From Paracamarosporium sp. OC-R06-R3 (Eukaryota > Ascomycota > Dothideomycetes > Pleosporales > Didymosphaeriaceae): a DNA stretch of 64,000 bases. Below, piece after piece: positions 42,941-54,031 of the stretch. Position numbers and translations under genes: made by a program. Numbering within the stretch: position 1 is the stretch's first letter; each line of letters begins with the position of its first letter. The stretch lies in the NCBI GenBank assembly GCA_019828545.1, contig JACVRA010000056.1:124001-188000 (forward strand), in the 5' to 3' direction. The notes below the pieces were generated by a model, which was given only the letters and a program-made list of their open reading frames with translations, was not told the DNA's origin and ran no database searches.

Positions 42941-45703
42941 ATGGCGTTTGAGGTCGCACGTTGTGGTATTCACGGCTTCCACGAGACTTTTGGCGTTGAT
43001 TCCCACGATATACGGTTCTACTGGGTTCTTCGGTCTGACTTAGAAGATGCACAGCAAATGGCTTACCGCGTCGAAGTCTCCCCGTCTGAATCGTTCGAGC
43101 ATCTACTCTGGGACTCGGGCAAGGTCGATAGCAATCAGCAGCGCAACGTACTGTGCGCACCGCCCGGTGGTTTTCTGTCTGCGTCATTTCACTATTGGCG
43201 AGTCACAGTATGGGATCAAAACGGCCTGACCTCTCAAAGTGCTCTGAATGAGTTCTTCACTGCGTATCCGCGGTCGAGCGGTCTGTTACCTCCATACAGC
43301 ATGAATCAAACCTACATGCCCCATACAAGCCTGATATTTCGCACTTGGTTCGAAGACGAACCCAATAGGTGGAAGGGCGTTTGGATCGGAGACAACGGCG
43401 ACAAGCCCCTTTACATACGTAAATCATTCCATCTAGCTCAGAAGCCCACCCGAGCGATTGTGTTTGCGTCCGGATTAGGCCATTTTAATTTCGTCTGTAA
43501 TGGCGATCCGAAGGCAGCGCATGGCCATGTTTTGGATCCGGGATGGACCAACTATCACAGAACTGTGCAGTTCGTCGCGTACGACGTGTCAGGTATCCTG
43601 AAACAGGGCGAAAATGTGTTGGGCGCTCATGTTGGCAACGGTTTTTATGCCGGTGATCAAGGCGAAGATCGGTTTTTCTGGCCGTGCTACGAAGATAACA
43701 CGTATGTCAGATATGGAAACGAGCTGTGTTTCTTTGCTGAAATACATCTTTTCTATGAAGAAGGACGACGTGAGACCATCACGACAGGTCCGGACTGGAA
43801 GCTAAGGAAGAGCGCAACTACGCTCGCGAACATCTATTCATCTGAGACCAAGGACCTGCGTGCATATCCAGCTGGCTGGGACGCCCCGGGTTTTCAAGAA
43901 GATGAGCAATGGAAAAATGCTACACCCGTTACCGGTCCTCGTGGAAAACTCAAGTACCAGAGCCAGCCGCCTGTTGTCCTACACGAGACCTTCGAACCCA
44001 TCTCACGGAAACAACTCGAACATGGTACGGCAACATTCGACTTCGGTCAAAATATGACGACTATGATCAAAGTTGAAGTTAGCGGCCCGAATGGCTCAGA
44101 AGTCGTTGTCCGCTTCTCCGAAACTATCGGGGATGATGGCAAGGTACTCATGCCAGACCCTCTCTTTAAGCAGTTTGAACATGGCGTATTCTGTAAGTTC
44201 ACACTAGCAGGAAATGGCGTCGAGACCTGGGAGCCAGACTTTTGTTTCACGGCAGCACGATATATCCAGGTCGAGGGTGTATCACTTGAAGAGGGCAAAG
44301 GCCTGCCAGTCGTACACTCCATCACTAGTCGGCATGTCTCATCAGCTGCAAGACGACTGGGATACGTCAAAACCGATAAGGATGATGTCAATGCGCTTAT
44401 AAAGATGTGCTACTGGTCATTTGTCAGTAACCTTTTTAGTTACCATACCGACTGTCCTCAGATCGAAAAGTTCGGCTGGCTAGAAGTGACGCACCTGCTC
44501 GCACCATCGACGCAATACATTCGAGACATGGAGTCACTCTATACCAAGATCCTCGACGATATTGTCGATACGCAGGAACCAAACGGGCTCTGCCCAACCA
44601 TGGCCCCTGAGATACGGTACATGTGTGGGCCGTTACACGACACCATTACTTGGGGCGGCGCGGTGGCATTGCTCCCCGAGATCTTGCGCTTCTACTATGG
44701 TTCCACGCAAACTTTTGAGAAGCTGTTCGAGCCATGTGAGCGCTACATGGAGTATATCCGTACGAAAGAGCGGGACGGCGGATTGATTGAACACGGCCTT
44801 GGGGATTGGGGCCGCGACATTGCCCATGGGAACAATCAAGCCAACATCGAGACTGCAATCTACTACCGCTGTCTGCGCAACATCCAATGCATGGCGCAAG
44901 AGTTGGGCAAGACGGAAGCTGAAGAACGGTTCCGCGAGTGGGCAGACCGTATATACACTGTGTACAACAAACACCTTCTGGTGACAGACAAGAAGCTGTA
45001 TCCCTACGTATTTTACACGTCAAGGGACGTGCTTGGAAAGCAAGATCGCAACATGGTTGCGCAGGCTTTCGCCTTGCAGTTTGACCTCGTGCCGACGGAG
45101 CACGTTCCTGATGTCCGTCGCGCATTTCTCGCCGACTGTGCCGACGCAGGTAACCGCATCCAAGCCGGAGAAATCGGGCTCAAGTACCTGTGGAACACAC
45201 TCGCGGATGTCGATTGTCCAGACATTGTACTTGAGATGGCACGTCAAGAAGAGCATCCCAGCTATATGCGATTTATCCGGCAAGGTGAGACCACACTAAA
45301 CGAGTTCTGGCAAGATGCGTGTCGGAGTAAAAGTCATGATATGCTGGGGACGATCTACGAGTGGTTCTACAATGCTGTGCTGGGGCTGAAGCCGGAGACC
45401 GAGGCGTATAAGACGTGGACTGTGAAGCCGCCATTGAAAAGTGAGTTTAAGCATGTAGAGGGAAGCGTAGAGTGCCCATATGGGGAAATCGAGATAGAGT
45501 ATGAGAGGGATGAAGAAGGGCATGATGTGAGGATGAAGATCACGGTGCCGACGAGCACTACTGGGATCTTGTTGCTGCCGAGCGATGGTAGTTCTGTGTC
45601 TGTTCAGCGAATCCGGGATGGAGAGGAAAGTAATGCAGTGACTCGAACGGGCCCTCGAGTCAGCCTGAAAGCAGGGCGATACCAGTTACAGTTGAAGCCA
45701 TGA
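42941..45703 (+). CDS. alpha-L-rhamnosidase (GH78)
   Basis: Intronless, 920 aa. The N-terminal beta-sandwich domains (MAYRVEVSPSESFEHLLWDSG, FHYWRVTVWDQNG) and the carbohydrate-binding part (FASGLGHFNFVCNG, DPGWTNY) lead into the (alpha/alpha)6 catalytic domain with DCPQIEKFGWLEVTHLLAPS and GLGDWGRD, which carry the acidic residues typical of GH78. NEFWQDACRSKSHDM, near the C-terminal domain, is also typical. There is no evident signal peptide, so it may act inside the cell on imported rhamnosides, which suits the divergent transporter. It would release terminal L-rhamnose from glycosides. Confidence 0.95.
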   Translation: MAFEVARCGIHGFHETFGVDSHDIRFYWVLRSDLEDAQQMAYRVEVSPSESFEHLLWDSGKVDSNQQRNVLCAPPGGFLSASFHYWRVTVWDQNGLTSQSALNEFFTAYPRSSGLLPPYSMNQTYMPHTSLIFRTWFEDEPNRWKGVWIGDNGDKPLYIRKSFHLAQKPTRAIVFASGLGHFNFVCNGDPKAAHGHVLDPGWTNYHRTVQFVAYDVSGILKQGENVLGAHVGNGFYAGDQGEDRFFWPCYEDNTYVRYGNELCFFAEIHLFYEEGRRETITTGPDWKLRKSATTLANIYSSETKDLRAYPAGWDAPGFQEDEQWKNATPVTGPRGKLKYQSQPPVVLHETFEPISRKQLEHGTATFDFGQNMTTMIKVEVSGPNGSEVVVRFSETIGDDGKVLMPDPLFKQFEHGVFCKFTLAGNGVETWEPDFCFTAARYIQVEGVSLEEGKGLPVVHSITSRHVSSAARRLGYVKTDKDDVNALIKMCYWSFVSNLFSYHTDCPQIEKFGWLEVTHLLAPSTQYIRDMESLYTKILDDIVDTQEPNGLCPTMAPEIRYMCGPLHDTITWGGAVALLPEILRFYYGSTQTFEKLFEPCERYMEYIRTKERDGGLIEHGLGDWGRDIAHGNNQANIETAIYYRCLRNIQCMAQELGKTEAEERFREWADRIYTVYNKHLLVTDKKLYPYVFYTSRDVLGKQDRNMVAQAFALQFDLVPTEHVPDVRRAFLADCADAGNRIQAGEIGLKYLWNTLADVDCPDIVLEMARQEEHPSYMRFIRQGETTLNEFWQDACRSKSHDMLGTIYEWFYNAVLGLKPETEAYKTWTVKPPLKSEFKHVEGSVECPYGEIEIEYERDEEGHDVRMKITVPTSTTGILLLPSDGSSVSVQRIRDGEESNAVTRTGPRVSLKAGRYQLQLKP

Positions 45704-46022
45704 GGTAACATTTTACGCCAAAGTGCCGGAAACGACATAGTATGTACGGGCACAGTTTGGTTGGTCTGCGAGGTCTGAAGTAATTGCGATAAGTATTTGA
45801 ATGTAGCTGTTTGATAGACTTAGTCTGTGAATAAGGAGTCCTTGGACGGAGGATGTACGTGATTAGTATTGGACTAGTTTGGGAACGTATGATATCATGA
45901 CGGAAACATTCCATTAGGACGAAAGCACAATCTGTTTAACCAACGACATAGCAGAAGCCAATAATGCAGACTAACCAGTTTGCAATGGGAGTAGAAACTT
46001 TTCGTTCGCCTACTTCCAGGGC
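45704..46022. other. convergent intergenic region
   Basis: 3' ends of the rhamnosidase and TRP4 genes. Nothing else seen. Confidence 0.6.
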
Positions 46023-47342
46023 CTATGCGACACGGTTGGTTACTTCGACGAACTTTTCCCACTGACGGTAGGCTTCGCCGCTTGAGATGGCCCATTTCGC
46101 TCTTCGTACGCCCTCCTTCCAGCGTCCTCCACCAGGTCCGCGCTCTGTGATGACGTTTCCGTCGTCACCATGGCCCATGTTGCTTGTATCTGCGTCGCAG
46201 ATACCGCTAACGACGAACAACGCGGCGGTATTGATGTATACGAAGTGAAGAATCGGATCATCTTCCGGCACCTTGCCTTTCAATATGCGTATCAAGATCT
46301 CAGCATTTACCTCCGGAGATTGACCCGGCGATACTTCAGTCAGCGCATGTGTCGGAAGACCGAAGTCGCTCGGAGAAATGGTGAAGTAATTAATGTCCAC
46401 TTCTTTGGTCTCTGGATTCTGCACCAGTCGCCAGCAATGCGAGGGTCCGGCGCACGAGATCTCATCTAGTTCTTCATCTCCACAGATGATCATGCCCTTT
46501 GCGCACCCTGACTGACGAAGCGACTCCGCAAAATCCGGTCCAATTTCTTTACGCGCTACGCCAATCATGCGAGATTCAATGAGTGGATGCAGTGGGTTCG
46601 CAAGCGGCCCTAGCAGATTGAAAATCGTTCTCCAACCGAGCTGTTTCCGGATAGAAGCAGCATGACGAGCTCCAGGATGGAAGACAGGCGCAAAGAGGAA
46701 GGCGTAGTTTGAATGAGAGAAGACCTCATAGATGGTGGAGGGAGTGATAGCGGCTAACTGGGGGGCTTTTGGTTGTGCGCAAGCAAGCAAGTCTGCAGAG
46801 CCAGAACGGGATGTGCTGGCACGGTTTCCATGTTTCCCAACCATGAGCAGGGAGCTCGCTAGTATAGATGAGGTGGTCGAGATGTTGAATGTGTTGTGAG
46901 AGTCGCCGCCAGTGCCCACAATGTCGCACTGCAGACGTTAGGTCGGTCTCAGAGAGAGGCAGATGCAAAAGCGGCGCAACCAGATACGCAGAAATTGAAG
47001 AAGGGTATTATTAAGACATACCAGTCCACCATTGTACTCGCCCTCTTTCCTACCTCTTTCCGCCAGTAGTTTTGATAGACCATCTACATCCATGACTGTT
47101 GCGTAATCACGCATGGATTGTGCACATTTAGACAAGACATCTGCTTGCCGGTCGCGCTCGGTGAAATGCAGACATGTTAGTAGAGCGCCAATCTGGACCT
47201 CTGATAAGCTGTTGGTGAAGATGAGCGAGATGGCAGCCGCAATCTCGGTGGCATCTGGTTTGGTTGCGGCGGACTCATGCCACAGGCGCTTGAGCAATGG
47301 TGTGATTGAGGTCTTAGGCTCTTCGTCGTTGTTTGTCGACAT
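46023..47342 (-). CDS. TRP4: Anthranilate phosphoribosyltransferase
   Basis: Exons 47342-47022 and 46928-46023 (93-nt intron) give 408 aa. The N-terminal helical domain (SEVQIGALLTCLHFTERD) is followed by the PRPP-binding CDIVGTGGDSHNTFNIST, created at the splice join, then KHGNRASTSRSGSADLL and RTIFNLLGPLANP. This enzyme transfers phosphoribosyl to anthranilate in tryptophan synthesis. Length and motifs fit yeast Trp4. An insert near the C-terminus (TSNMGHGDDGNVITERGPGGGR) looks fungal and is not disruptive. Divergent from MAK21. Confidence 0.96.
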
Positions 47343-47749
47343 TGTGGAGTTTTGATATATCTTCTACGAAGGTAGAATAGTCCCAGTCAGCCAGTCGAAA
47401 ATATCAACTGTCATGGGGCGGTTCGTGGACCGATGCAAGACAAATGGTCCGGATTCGGAGAGCCTGTCGCTGAACTGATCAAGCGAGAAAGTGAGCAGCG
47501 AAGGAGCGTGAGTCAATGTTGAGTCAGTCGGATTCCGACAACCTGTTCACATTCTGCATGCAGAGCCCCACCTACGACTAGGTCGAACACACTAAGGCCG
47601 ATTGACTAAGTGTTCACGTGACGTGATGACTAAGTGCCCACAAATTTCGACCGCGTCTGGTGTCGAAGGCGCGCACACAAGGTCATGACGGGTCAGGGAG
47701 ACATCTCTGACTGGCCTTGCAACGACTCCAAATCGCCCGCCCACGCCAG
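47343..47749. promoter_or_regulatory. divergent promoter, TRP4 / MAK21
   Basis: 407 bp between start codons. It contains TGAGTCAAT at about 47,510 and TGAGTCAGT at about 47,521, AP-1/Gcn4-like sites that would fit amino-acid control of TRP4. Factor binding is inferred. Confidence 0.45.
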
Positions 47750-50527
47750 ATGGGGAAGAAGCGGACCCATGCCGAGACGAAAGATGGCCCTGCGCGGCCG
47801 CCTCCGGACAAGAGCCGGTTGAGCGCGAAACACGACAGGAAGGACGCGCGCAAGAACGGTGAGGCAAAGTCGCGTCCAAATTTGGTAAGTAGAGTCGCAT
47901 AACCAAATGTTGATGGATACTAATGTGCGACAGCTATTCACACCGCAGCCAGAGTGGCACGCCGTTGCACTTCCCACCTTGCACACTGTCGAGCACCCGA
48001 CTGTCCCCGCCCGTCATGTCTTGGACGAGTTGCATCAGTATGCCGACGAGCTGCTCATCGCAGAAGGCGACGAATATGGGAGCTCGCACTTGTCCAAGGA
48101 CTCGTCGCATAAGTTCATGTCGACCGTCATGACATCCGGTACAATGGAGGATAAGGTGTCGGCTCTGACGTTGCTCGTGCAAGAATCGCCGCTGCACACG
48201 ACCAAGGCTTTTGAGCAGCTGCTTGGATTGTCACGCAAAAAGAGTAGGAACGCGGCCATAATGGCGCTGGCAGCGCTCAAGGACCTTATGGGTCAGGGCG
48301 TTGTGCTGCCTCCGGACCGAAAACTGAAAGCTTTTGCGCGTCAGCCAGGCCTGATCTGCGCATTGCAGGGCAAGGCGGCTACCTGGAAGTATGGCGACCG
48401 ACTGCCGGGGGAGGTTCAGAAAATCCACCTTATCGCATGGGCATACGAGGACTGGTTGAAGAAGCAGTACTTTGAAATGCTCAAGATTATCGAAGGATGG
48501 TCCAACGATGAGGTCGAATACTCACGCAACCGTGCAGTGACGTTCGTTTGGGAACTGTTGAAGGAGAAGCCTGAGCAGGAAGAGAATTTGCTCCGGTTGC
48601 TCATCAACAAGCTGGGCGATAAAGAGAAGAAGGTTGCTTCTCGAGCCTCCTACCTGCTTCTGCAGCTTCAGATTACCCACCCACTGATGAAGAGTGTCAT
48701 CATCAGCTCCATCGAATCCGATCTACTATTCCGACCGAACCAAAGCGGTACAGCCAAGTACTACGGAGTAATCACGCTGAACCAGACGGTCCTGAGTGCG
48801 CGCGAGCAGGAGGTGGCCAACAAGTTGTTGGAAATATACTTCAGCCTCTTTGTGGGACTCCTCAAGCAGCAGAAAGAGCACGACAAAAAGGAAGAGGAGG
48901 TACAGAAACTAAATAAGCATGGTCACGTTCAAGGTGGTGGAGGTAAACCCGGAAAAGCTGCTCGCAAAAAGGCTGAAAAGGCAGCAACACAAGCTTTCAA
49001 GGTGGAGGACGAGAACCGAGAGAAGCTCATTTCAGCCATCTTGACTGGAGTGAATCGTGCTTTTCCCTTCGCTAAGACGGATGATGAGAAGTAAGTCTAG
49101 TTTACGATGCGCCTTGAGCCAGGCTGACAATATCTAGGTTTGGCGAACAGATCGATACCATCTTCCAAATCACTCATTCGGCCAACTTCAACACAAGCAT
49201 TCAAGCTATGAGTTTAATTCAGCAAATCTCTTCCACCAAGCATTTTTCTACCGACCGTTTCTATCGCACCCTTTACGAATCTCTTTTGGACCCTCGCCTC
49301 ATCGATACGTCGAAACATATTATGTATCTGAACCTTCTGTATCGGGCACTCAAATCCGATGTTAGCATCAAGCGAGTGCAAGCCTTCATCAAGCGTCTCC
49401 TACAGATTATTCATTTGCATGAACCTCCCTTCATTTGCGGAGTTCTGTACCTGATCAACGAGCTGATTACTCAGTTCCCGAGCATCAGGTCTATGGTAAC
49501 GGCGCCGGAGGACAACGCTTCAGATAGCGGTGAAGAGCATTATGACGATGTTCCAGAGGAAGGCGAAAGTGCAGCACCAAAGAAACAGAACGAGACCAAG
49601 CATCCGCATTATGATGCAAGGAAGCGAGACCCTGCGCATGCGGATGCAGATTTGTCTTGCCTCTGGGAACTTCTGCCCCTTCAAGCCCACTACCACCCTT
49701 CGGTCCATGTACTAGCAACAAAGCTAGTGAATCAAGATCAGATCAAGGAGAAGCCTGACCCAACTATCTACACGCTCATGAACTTCCTCGACAAATTCTC
49801 ATTCAGGAACGCAAAGACGAAGACGCAGGCTACTCATGGAACCTCCATTATGCAGCCTATGTCGGGCACTGCTAAAGCCGCCGACTACCTCATCGCTACT
49901 CGCGACGGAGATAGAACGCATGGCGCGCTCAACTCGGAACAGTTTTGGCGCAAGAAGGTCGACGATGTCCGAGAGGACGAAGTCTTCTTCCACACCTATT
50001 TCGAGAAAGCGGGCAAGGCTAAGCAAGCGACCAAGAAAGAGAAGAAGAAGCGGAAGAAGGACGATGAGGATAGTGAGGAGTCTGGAGAGGAGGAGATTTG
50101 GAAGGCGCTTGTCAACAGCCGACCAGAAATTGAAGGTGACGAGGACGATGATGAAGGCTTCAGCGACATCAATATGGAAGACATGATGAGCGATGATGAT
50201 GAAGCAGGCGGTGTTGGTATGGATGAGGGCGTCGAGCTGAATCTCGGAAGCGATGAAGACGAGGATGCAGCTGGTGCGAGCGAAGATGACGACGGCATGG
50301 ATGGGTTCGACCTTGACGACGAGGAGGCGTTCGTTGATAGCGACGACGATATTCCCGTTGACATGGATATGGACGATGATACCGACGTCGAGCAGCCTGC
50401 GCCGTCTGCATCCAAGGATAAGGACAAGGACAAGAAGAAAGCTAAGAAGAGGAAGCTTAAACACCTCCCCACCTTTGCTTCGGCAGACGATTACGCTAAG
50501 CTTATTGGTGGCGACGATAGCGAGTAG
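47750..50527 (+). CDS. MAK21: Ribosome biogenesis protein Mak21/Noc1 (CBF/MAK21 domain)
   Basis: Exons 47750-47884, 47934-49090 and 49138-50527 give 893 aa. It starts MGKKRTHAETKDG with a basic, nucleolar-type lead. The middle is helical-repeat (HEAT-like): EDKVSALTLLVQESPLH, EYSRNRAVTFVWELLKEKPEQ. The CBF/MAK21 core follows: YYGVITLNQTVLSAREQEVANKLLEIYFSLF, SSTKHFSTDRFYRTLYESLLDPRL and EPPFICGVLYLINEL. The C-terminus is very acidic then Lys-rich (DEDDDEGFSDINMEDMMSDD, KDKKKAKKRKLKH). Noc1 with Noc2 drives 60S pre-ribosome maturation in the nucleolus. All motifs intact. Confidence 0.95.
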
Positions 50528-51190
50528 TCGCCTCCTGGATATACTGCATCGAGTACGGAGTTTGTCGTTACTGTCTGAATTGCAAACCAAAAAAGCAATT
50601 AAACGTGGACGGGTGGCGCCTATTGATGCCACGCATGCTGTTCATGCCTTCTTTGTAGATATCCCCTATTTTTGTAGTGCTTCAAGGCATCAATATATAG
50701 GTTGCGGATGCTGATTTTCCCTCTTACATGCAGTTTGCTGACTCTTCGAAGGCTGCCAGCGCCATTTTACAATTGAGTTTAATCGATACAAGCACTGGCA
50801 AGCAACAACGGCACTCCGTTCCGTCCTCGGCGCACCTCTTACCAGCCTAGGAGACGAAAGAGATATTCTGCGGTACTACTCAGCCAGATCCTTACTGTAA
50901 AAGGATCAAAGTCGAGCGAGCGATGACAGCGCGGTGCGCCGAAGGAGCGCGAGACCGTTAGCGTACCCACCTTATCTGATCATCTTATCTGATGGAATGT
51001 CATCCTTCGGAGGGATATCGGCCGTCGTGTGATGGTTGAGAAGGTAGCAGCGACAGCGAAATATAAATACAGTGCTCTTGTCTGCGTTGTATGCTTCTAC
51101 GTCGACATCGCACTTCAATCAGTCATTAGTATCGATACTGCAACGAATCGCTTCCCAGAAATCAGTCAACCTAGCTGTACCACCACTACG
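50528..51190. promoter_or_regulatory. 3' flank of MAK21 and promoter of the small secreted protein gene
   Basis: About 660 bp with no gene. A TATA-like AAATATAAATA lies at about 51,058-51,068, some 125 nt before the small secreted protein ATG. Confidence 0.45.
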
Positions 51191-51402
51191 ATGAAGTTCA
51201 CTATCGTTACTGTTGTTACTGCTTTCCTCGCTAGCTATGCCGCTGCTCAGTGCGTATGTATTCATTATTTACCTTAGTCATGTTGTGACGATGCTGAAGC
51301 TTTGCCCAGCCAGGCCCTTGCGCTGTAGGCACCGCGTGCTCATGCCAGCCAATGTGCCAGTGTGTTCCTGTCGGCAAACTTGCCAGAGACTTCGAGGCAT
51401 GA
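51191..51402 (+). CDS. small cysteine-rich secreted protein, 51 aa
   Basis: Exons 51191-51253 and 51310-51402 (56-nt GTATGT...CCCAG intron) give 51 aa, below usual ORF cut-offs. The signal peptide is MKFTIVTVVTAFLASYAAA. The mature part (QCPGPCAVGTACSCQPMCQC plus 12 residues) holds six Cys in 19 residues, and the join at TGC keeps the frame. The unspliced frame stops within the intron, and the alternative acceptor 4 nt downstream gives a stop at once, so this model is preferred. It is typical of fungal small secreted Cys-rich proteins, some of which are effectors or surface proteins. Function unknown. Confidence 0.72.
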
Positions 51403-51875
51403 TTGAACAGAGCACAATTTTTAAGATGAGGTTCAGGTATTTTGTAGAGAACATCAAATCATAATACAGTTTCTGAACTTTATATTATATCTCATCGCTG
51501 CTTCGATTGGTCTTATTTGATTATACCTCTTACAAGTTCGAACCGGAGGCTCTTTTAGCGCTCCGTGGAAGTGCAGGAACAAACGTCATCTTAGCAAGAC
51601 CAAATTTAGGAACCAAGGGAAACAGTTTTCAAAGGTTGAATTGTCTTGAAAGTAGGTAGTACAGCAAAAAAAAACCTCACTCCCGTTTGCAACCGCACTC
51701 CCCAATTGAGTAACTATTAAACACCGATGCTGTTTACCTACCATTCCCTAAACCCTACAGCCCATCTTGCAATCCTTCTCAATCATCCCCTAGTCGCAAC
51801 TTCTCACCATCACGTGCGTCCCCCTCAGTATCTCGCATCTCTGCGTCTTAACATCGATGCACTCTAGCGCACACC
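51403..51875. other. intergenic region
   Basis: No gene seen. Confidence 0.5.
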
Positions 51876-52243
51876 TCACCACGGCATCTTCTCCTTCGTC
51901 TCCGCACGCTTCTGGATTCCAGTCTTCAATGCGGAGTTAAATGCAGAGTTAAACATGTTTTCTAAATCCGCTTCATTTGGGGCTCCGCCGCTCTTGAGGT
52001 TTGCGATCATGGCGATCATTTCGGGGGATTGCAAGGCGTCAATGGTGTGCTGCTGGATCGCTTCTGGGGGCTCGTTGAGGATGGCGCCGAGTTCGGAGAA
52101 GAGGTATGTGAGTTCCGGGTCGGATTTTAGGGCTTCGACGTTGATGGTGCTGGGATTGGGGTTCTTGGGTGTGTCTTGGGGGATGCACCGGTGGCTAGGG
52201 TAAAGATGGCGAAGAGAAATTGGAGGAGAAGTGGAAGTAGCAT
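51876..52243 (-). pseudogene. small secreted protein locus with broken frame
   Basis: The ATG at 52243 begins a clear signal peptide (MLLPLLLQFLFAIFTLATG) but that frame stops after about 38 codons. Another frame is open from before 52,200 to the stop at 51,876 and looks protein-like (NPSTINVEALKSDPELTYLF, ELGAILNEPPEAIQQHTIDA, EADLENMFNSALNSALKTG). I found no GT-AG or GC-AG intron that joins them in phase. It is either a frameshifted gene (break between about 52,140 and 52,200), an unseen splice, or a sequence error. Family not recognised. Confidence 0.5.
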
Positions 52244-52972
52244 GGTTGTGTTGGAATGAAGAGATTCAACTGTTGGAGAAGGAAAATGCGGATTTGGGTG
52301 GTGCTTAAGGGGACAATGCAGATATACCAACGTGCTTGAGTGTGTTGAGCGCGCGAGCTATTGATCAGTAGCGTGTTCCAGATCTGGTCGATGGAGAGGG
52401 TTTTAGACTTCCGCTTGGATATAGGTCCTTCTAAATGGCTTGATCTTGGTAAAAGGAGTTTCGGGGGCTATACAGAAAAACTTATCGAATTCAAGTACGT
52501 CCGCATATCGTCGTACTCAGATACCACACTAATACGAGAAGGCTGCATTGAAAAAAACATGGGCATAACTATTGGTGGGCCGCTGTCACGGACGCCGGAC
52601 TCCTCGCAGACCCATGGATGCGTGAGCCGGGCTGATCCACATGCGACGTGGCATGCACATGTATGAGAGCGCACTAATCGACGAACGTGAATTTGGTCTT
52701 CGCATCATGAATTGATGTATTCGTAGCAGGATCTTGCAAAGCGGTGTTGTGGGTATTGTGGAGTGCCCGTTTGACGGCGCGTCATCCCGAAGCGGCAGGG
52801 ATGGTGAATGGCCGTGCCTGCAGGCGCACGGGCCAAAGATCCGCGCTATCTTTATTTCGAGCTCACTCCACCACAGGAACGCGTGCACTACAATCGCAGC
52901 CATTGCCGCCACGCACCACACTATATCGCACTGCGCTTTTCCCACGTCATTTACTGACTGCTTCTCGAAGTC
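52244..52972. promoter_or_regulatory. divergent region before COX19
   Basis: About 730 bp with no gene. The plus- and minus-strand frames at 52,361-52,945 mirror each other and are not convincing. Confidence 0.45.
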
Positions 52973-54031
52973 ATGAGCACCTTTGGCGGGCCCGGCGGAG
53001 GACAGAAGGCTGGCAGGCCGACACCGTACGTTGCAACCTAGCTTCCATTTCTGCTCTGAGCTCCCCTAACCCAAGCTGCGAATCCGGCACACCGGGAACA
53101 CACACTCGAGTAGGAAATCGCTAACAGAACCTACCGGCAGTCCTGAACGCGGTTCATTCCCTCTCGATCACGACGGTTAGTACCCCATCCTACGCACCGA
53201 CGATTCAATCTTACCTCCACCCTGCATCGCTCCCTCGAAGTCTCCACAGCAGCTGACTCAACATTCCAGGCGAGTGCAAGCACATCATGCAAAGATACCT
53301 GAGCTGTATCAAATCCCATCGCGGAACCAACGACCCCGAATGCCGCGGCCTGTCGAAAGCATACCTCTCCTGTCGCATGGACCGGTACGTACCACTGCTC
53401 CCTTTGTATCGAACCATCCCGACTTTCCAGCCTTGCACATTATGCCTCAGCTACCTTCACCAATGGTACAAGCCACAGCTCTCTTGAACTGGAAGCAAGG
53501 GAGGGCGGTGAATCTTGTGATACCGATCTGTCAAAGCGACCTGACCGGGCTCTTGGGACACTTGGAATAGCTGTCGGATGGGGGACCGCTCTCAGGCAAG
53601 GGAGAAGTGCCGGTTTCTCCATTCCGCTGTTTCGGTCAAGATCAAAATTGTCGCCTCCAACCGCAGCTGTCGGAGCTGTCAGAGGGGAGAAACCCCTACC
53701 TCATTCGTCGCGATTCTCACCGGCATCGTTCACTGCTCCACCCTTCTCCGCACATCTTGACGCCTGCAACAACGCCTTTCTCCCCACTTCCTTCTGTCAC
53801 ACTGCCTCGGCAGCATCCGAACGGGCTACAACTTCCCAAAATAGCTTTGCCCCCATGAACTCTGCTGACCGTATCTGTTTCGATAGGAATCTCATGGCTC
53901 CTGACTCATTCAAAAATCTCGGTTTCGGTGACGATGCCGATGCGGCATTGCCAATCCTCAATACTGCAACTGCAACCCCATCACAACAGCAACCTCAACC
54001 TCAAACTTCCGATAAGCCCCGCGCCTCCTAG
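52973..54031 (+). CDS. COX19: Cytochrome c oxidase assembly protein Cox19
   Basis: Exons 52973-53025, 53141-53175, 53270-53384 and 53887-54031 give 115 aa. The start MSTFGGPGGGQ is followed by PPERGSFPLDHDGECKH and a twin CX9C motif (CKHIMQRYLSC and CRGLSKAYLSC), then CRMDRNLMAPDSFKNLGFG. These match Cox19, an intermembrane-space copper chaperone for cytochrome oxidase assembly imported by the Mia40 disulfide relay. The C-terminal tail (ATPSQQQPQPQTSDKP) is a low-complexity extension. Intron 3 is 502 nt, long for this window. Confidence 0.95.

Noticed and set aside
49799..50632. 277-aa ORF antisense to MAK21
   Set aside because: Mirror of the acidic C-terminal coding region of MAK21; its Ile/Val/Leu-rich composition follows from the GAN codons on the other strand.
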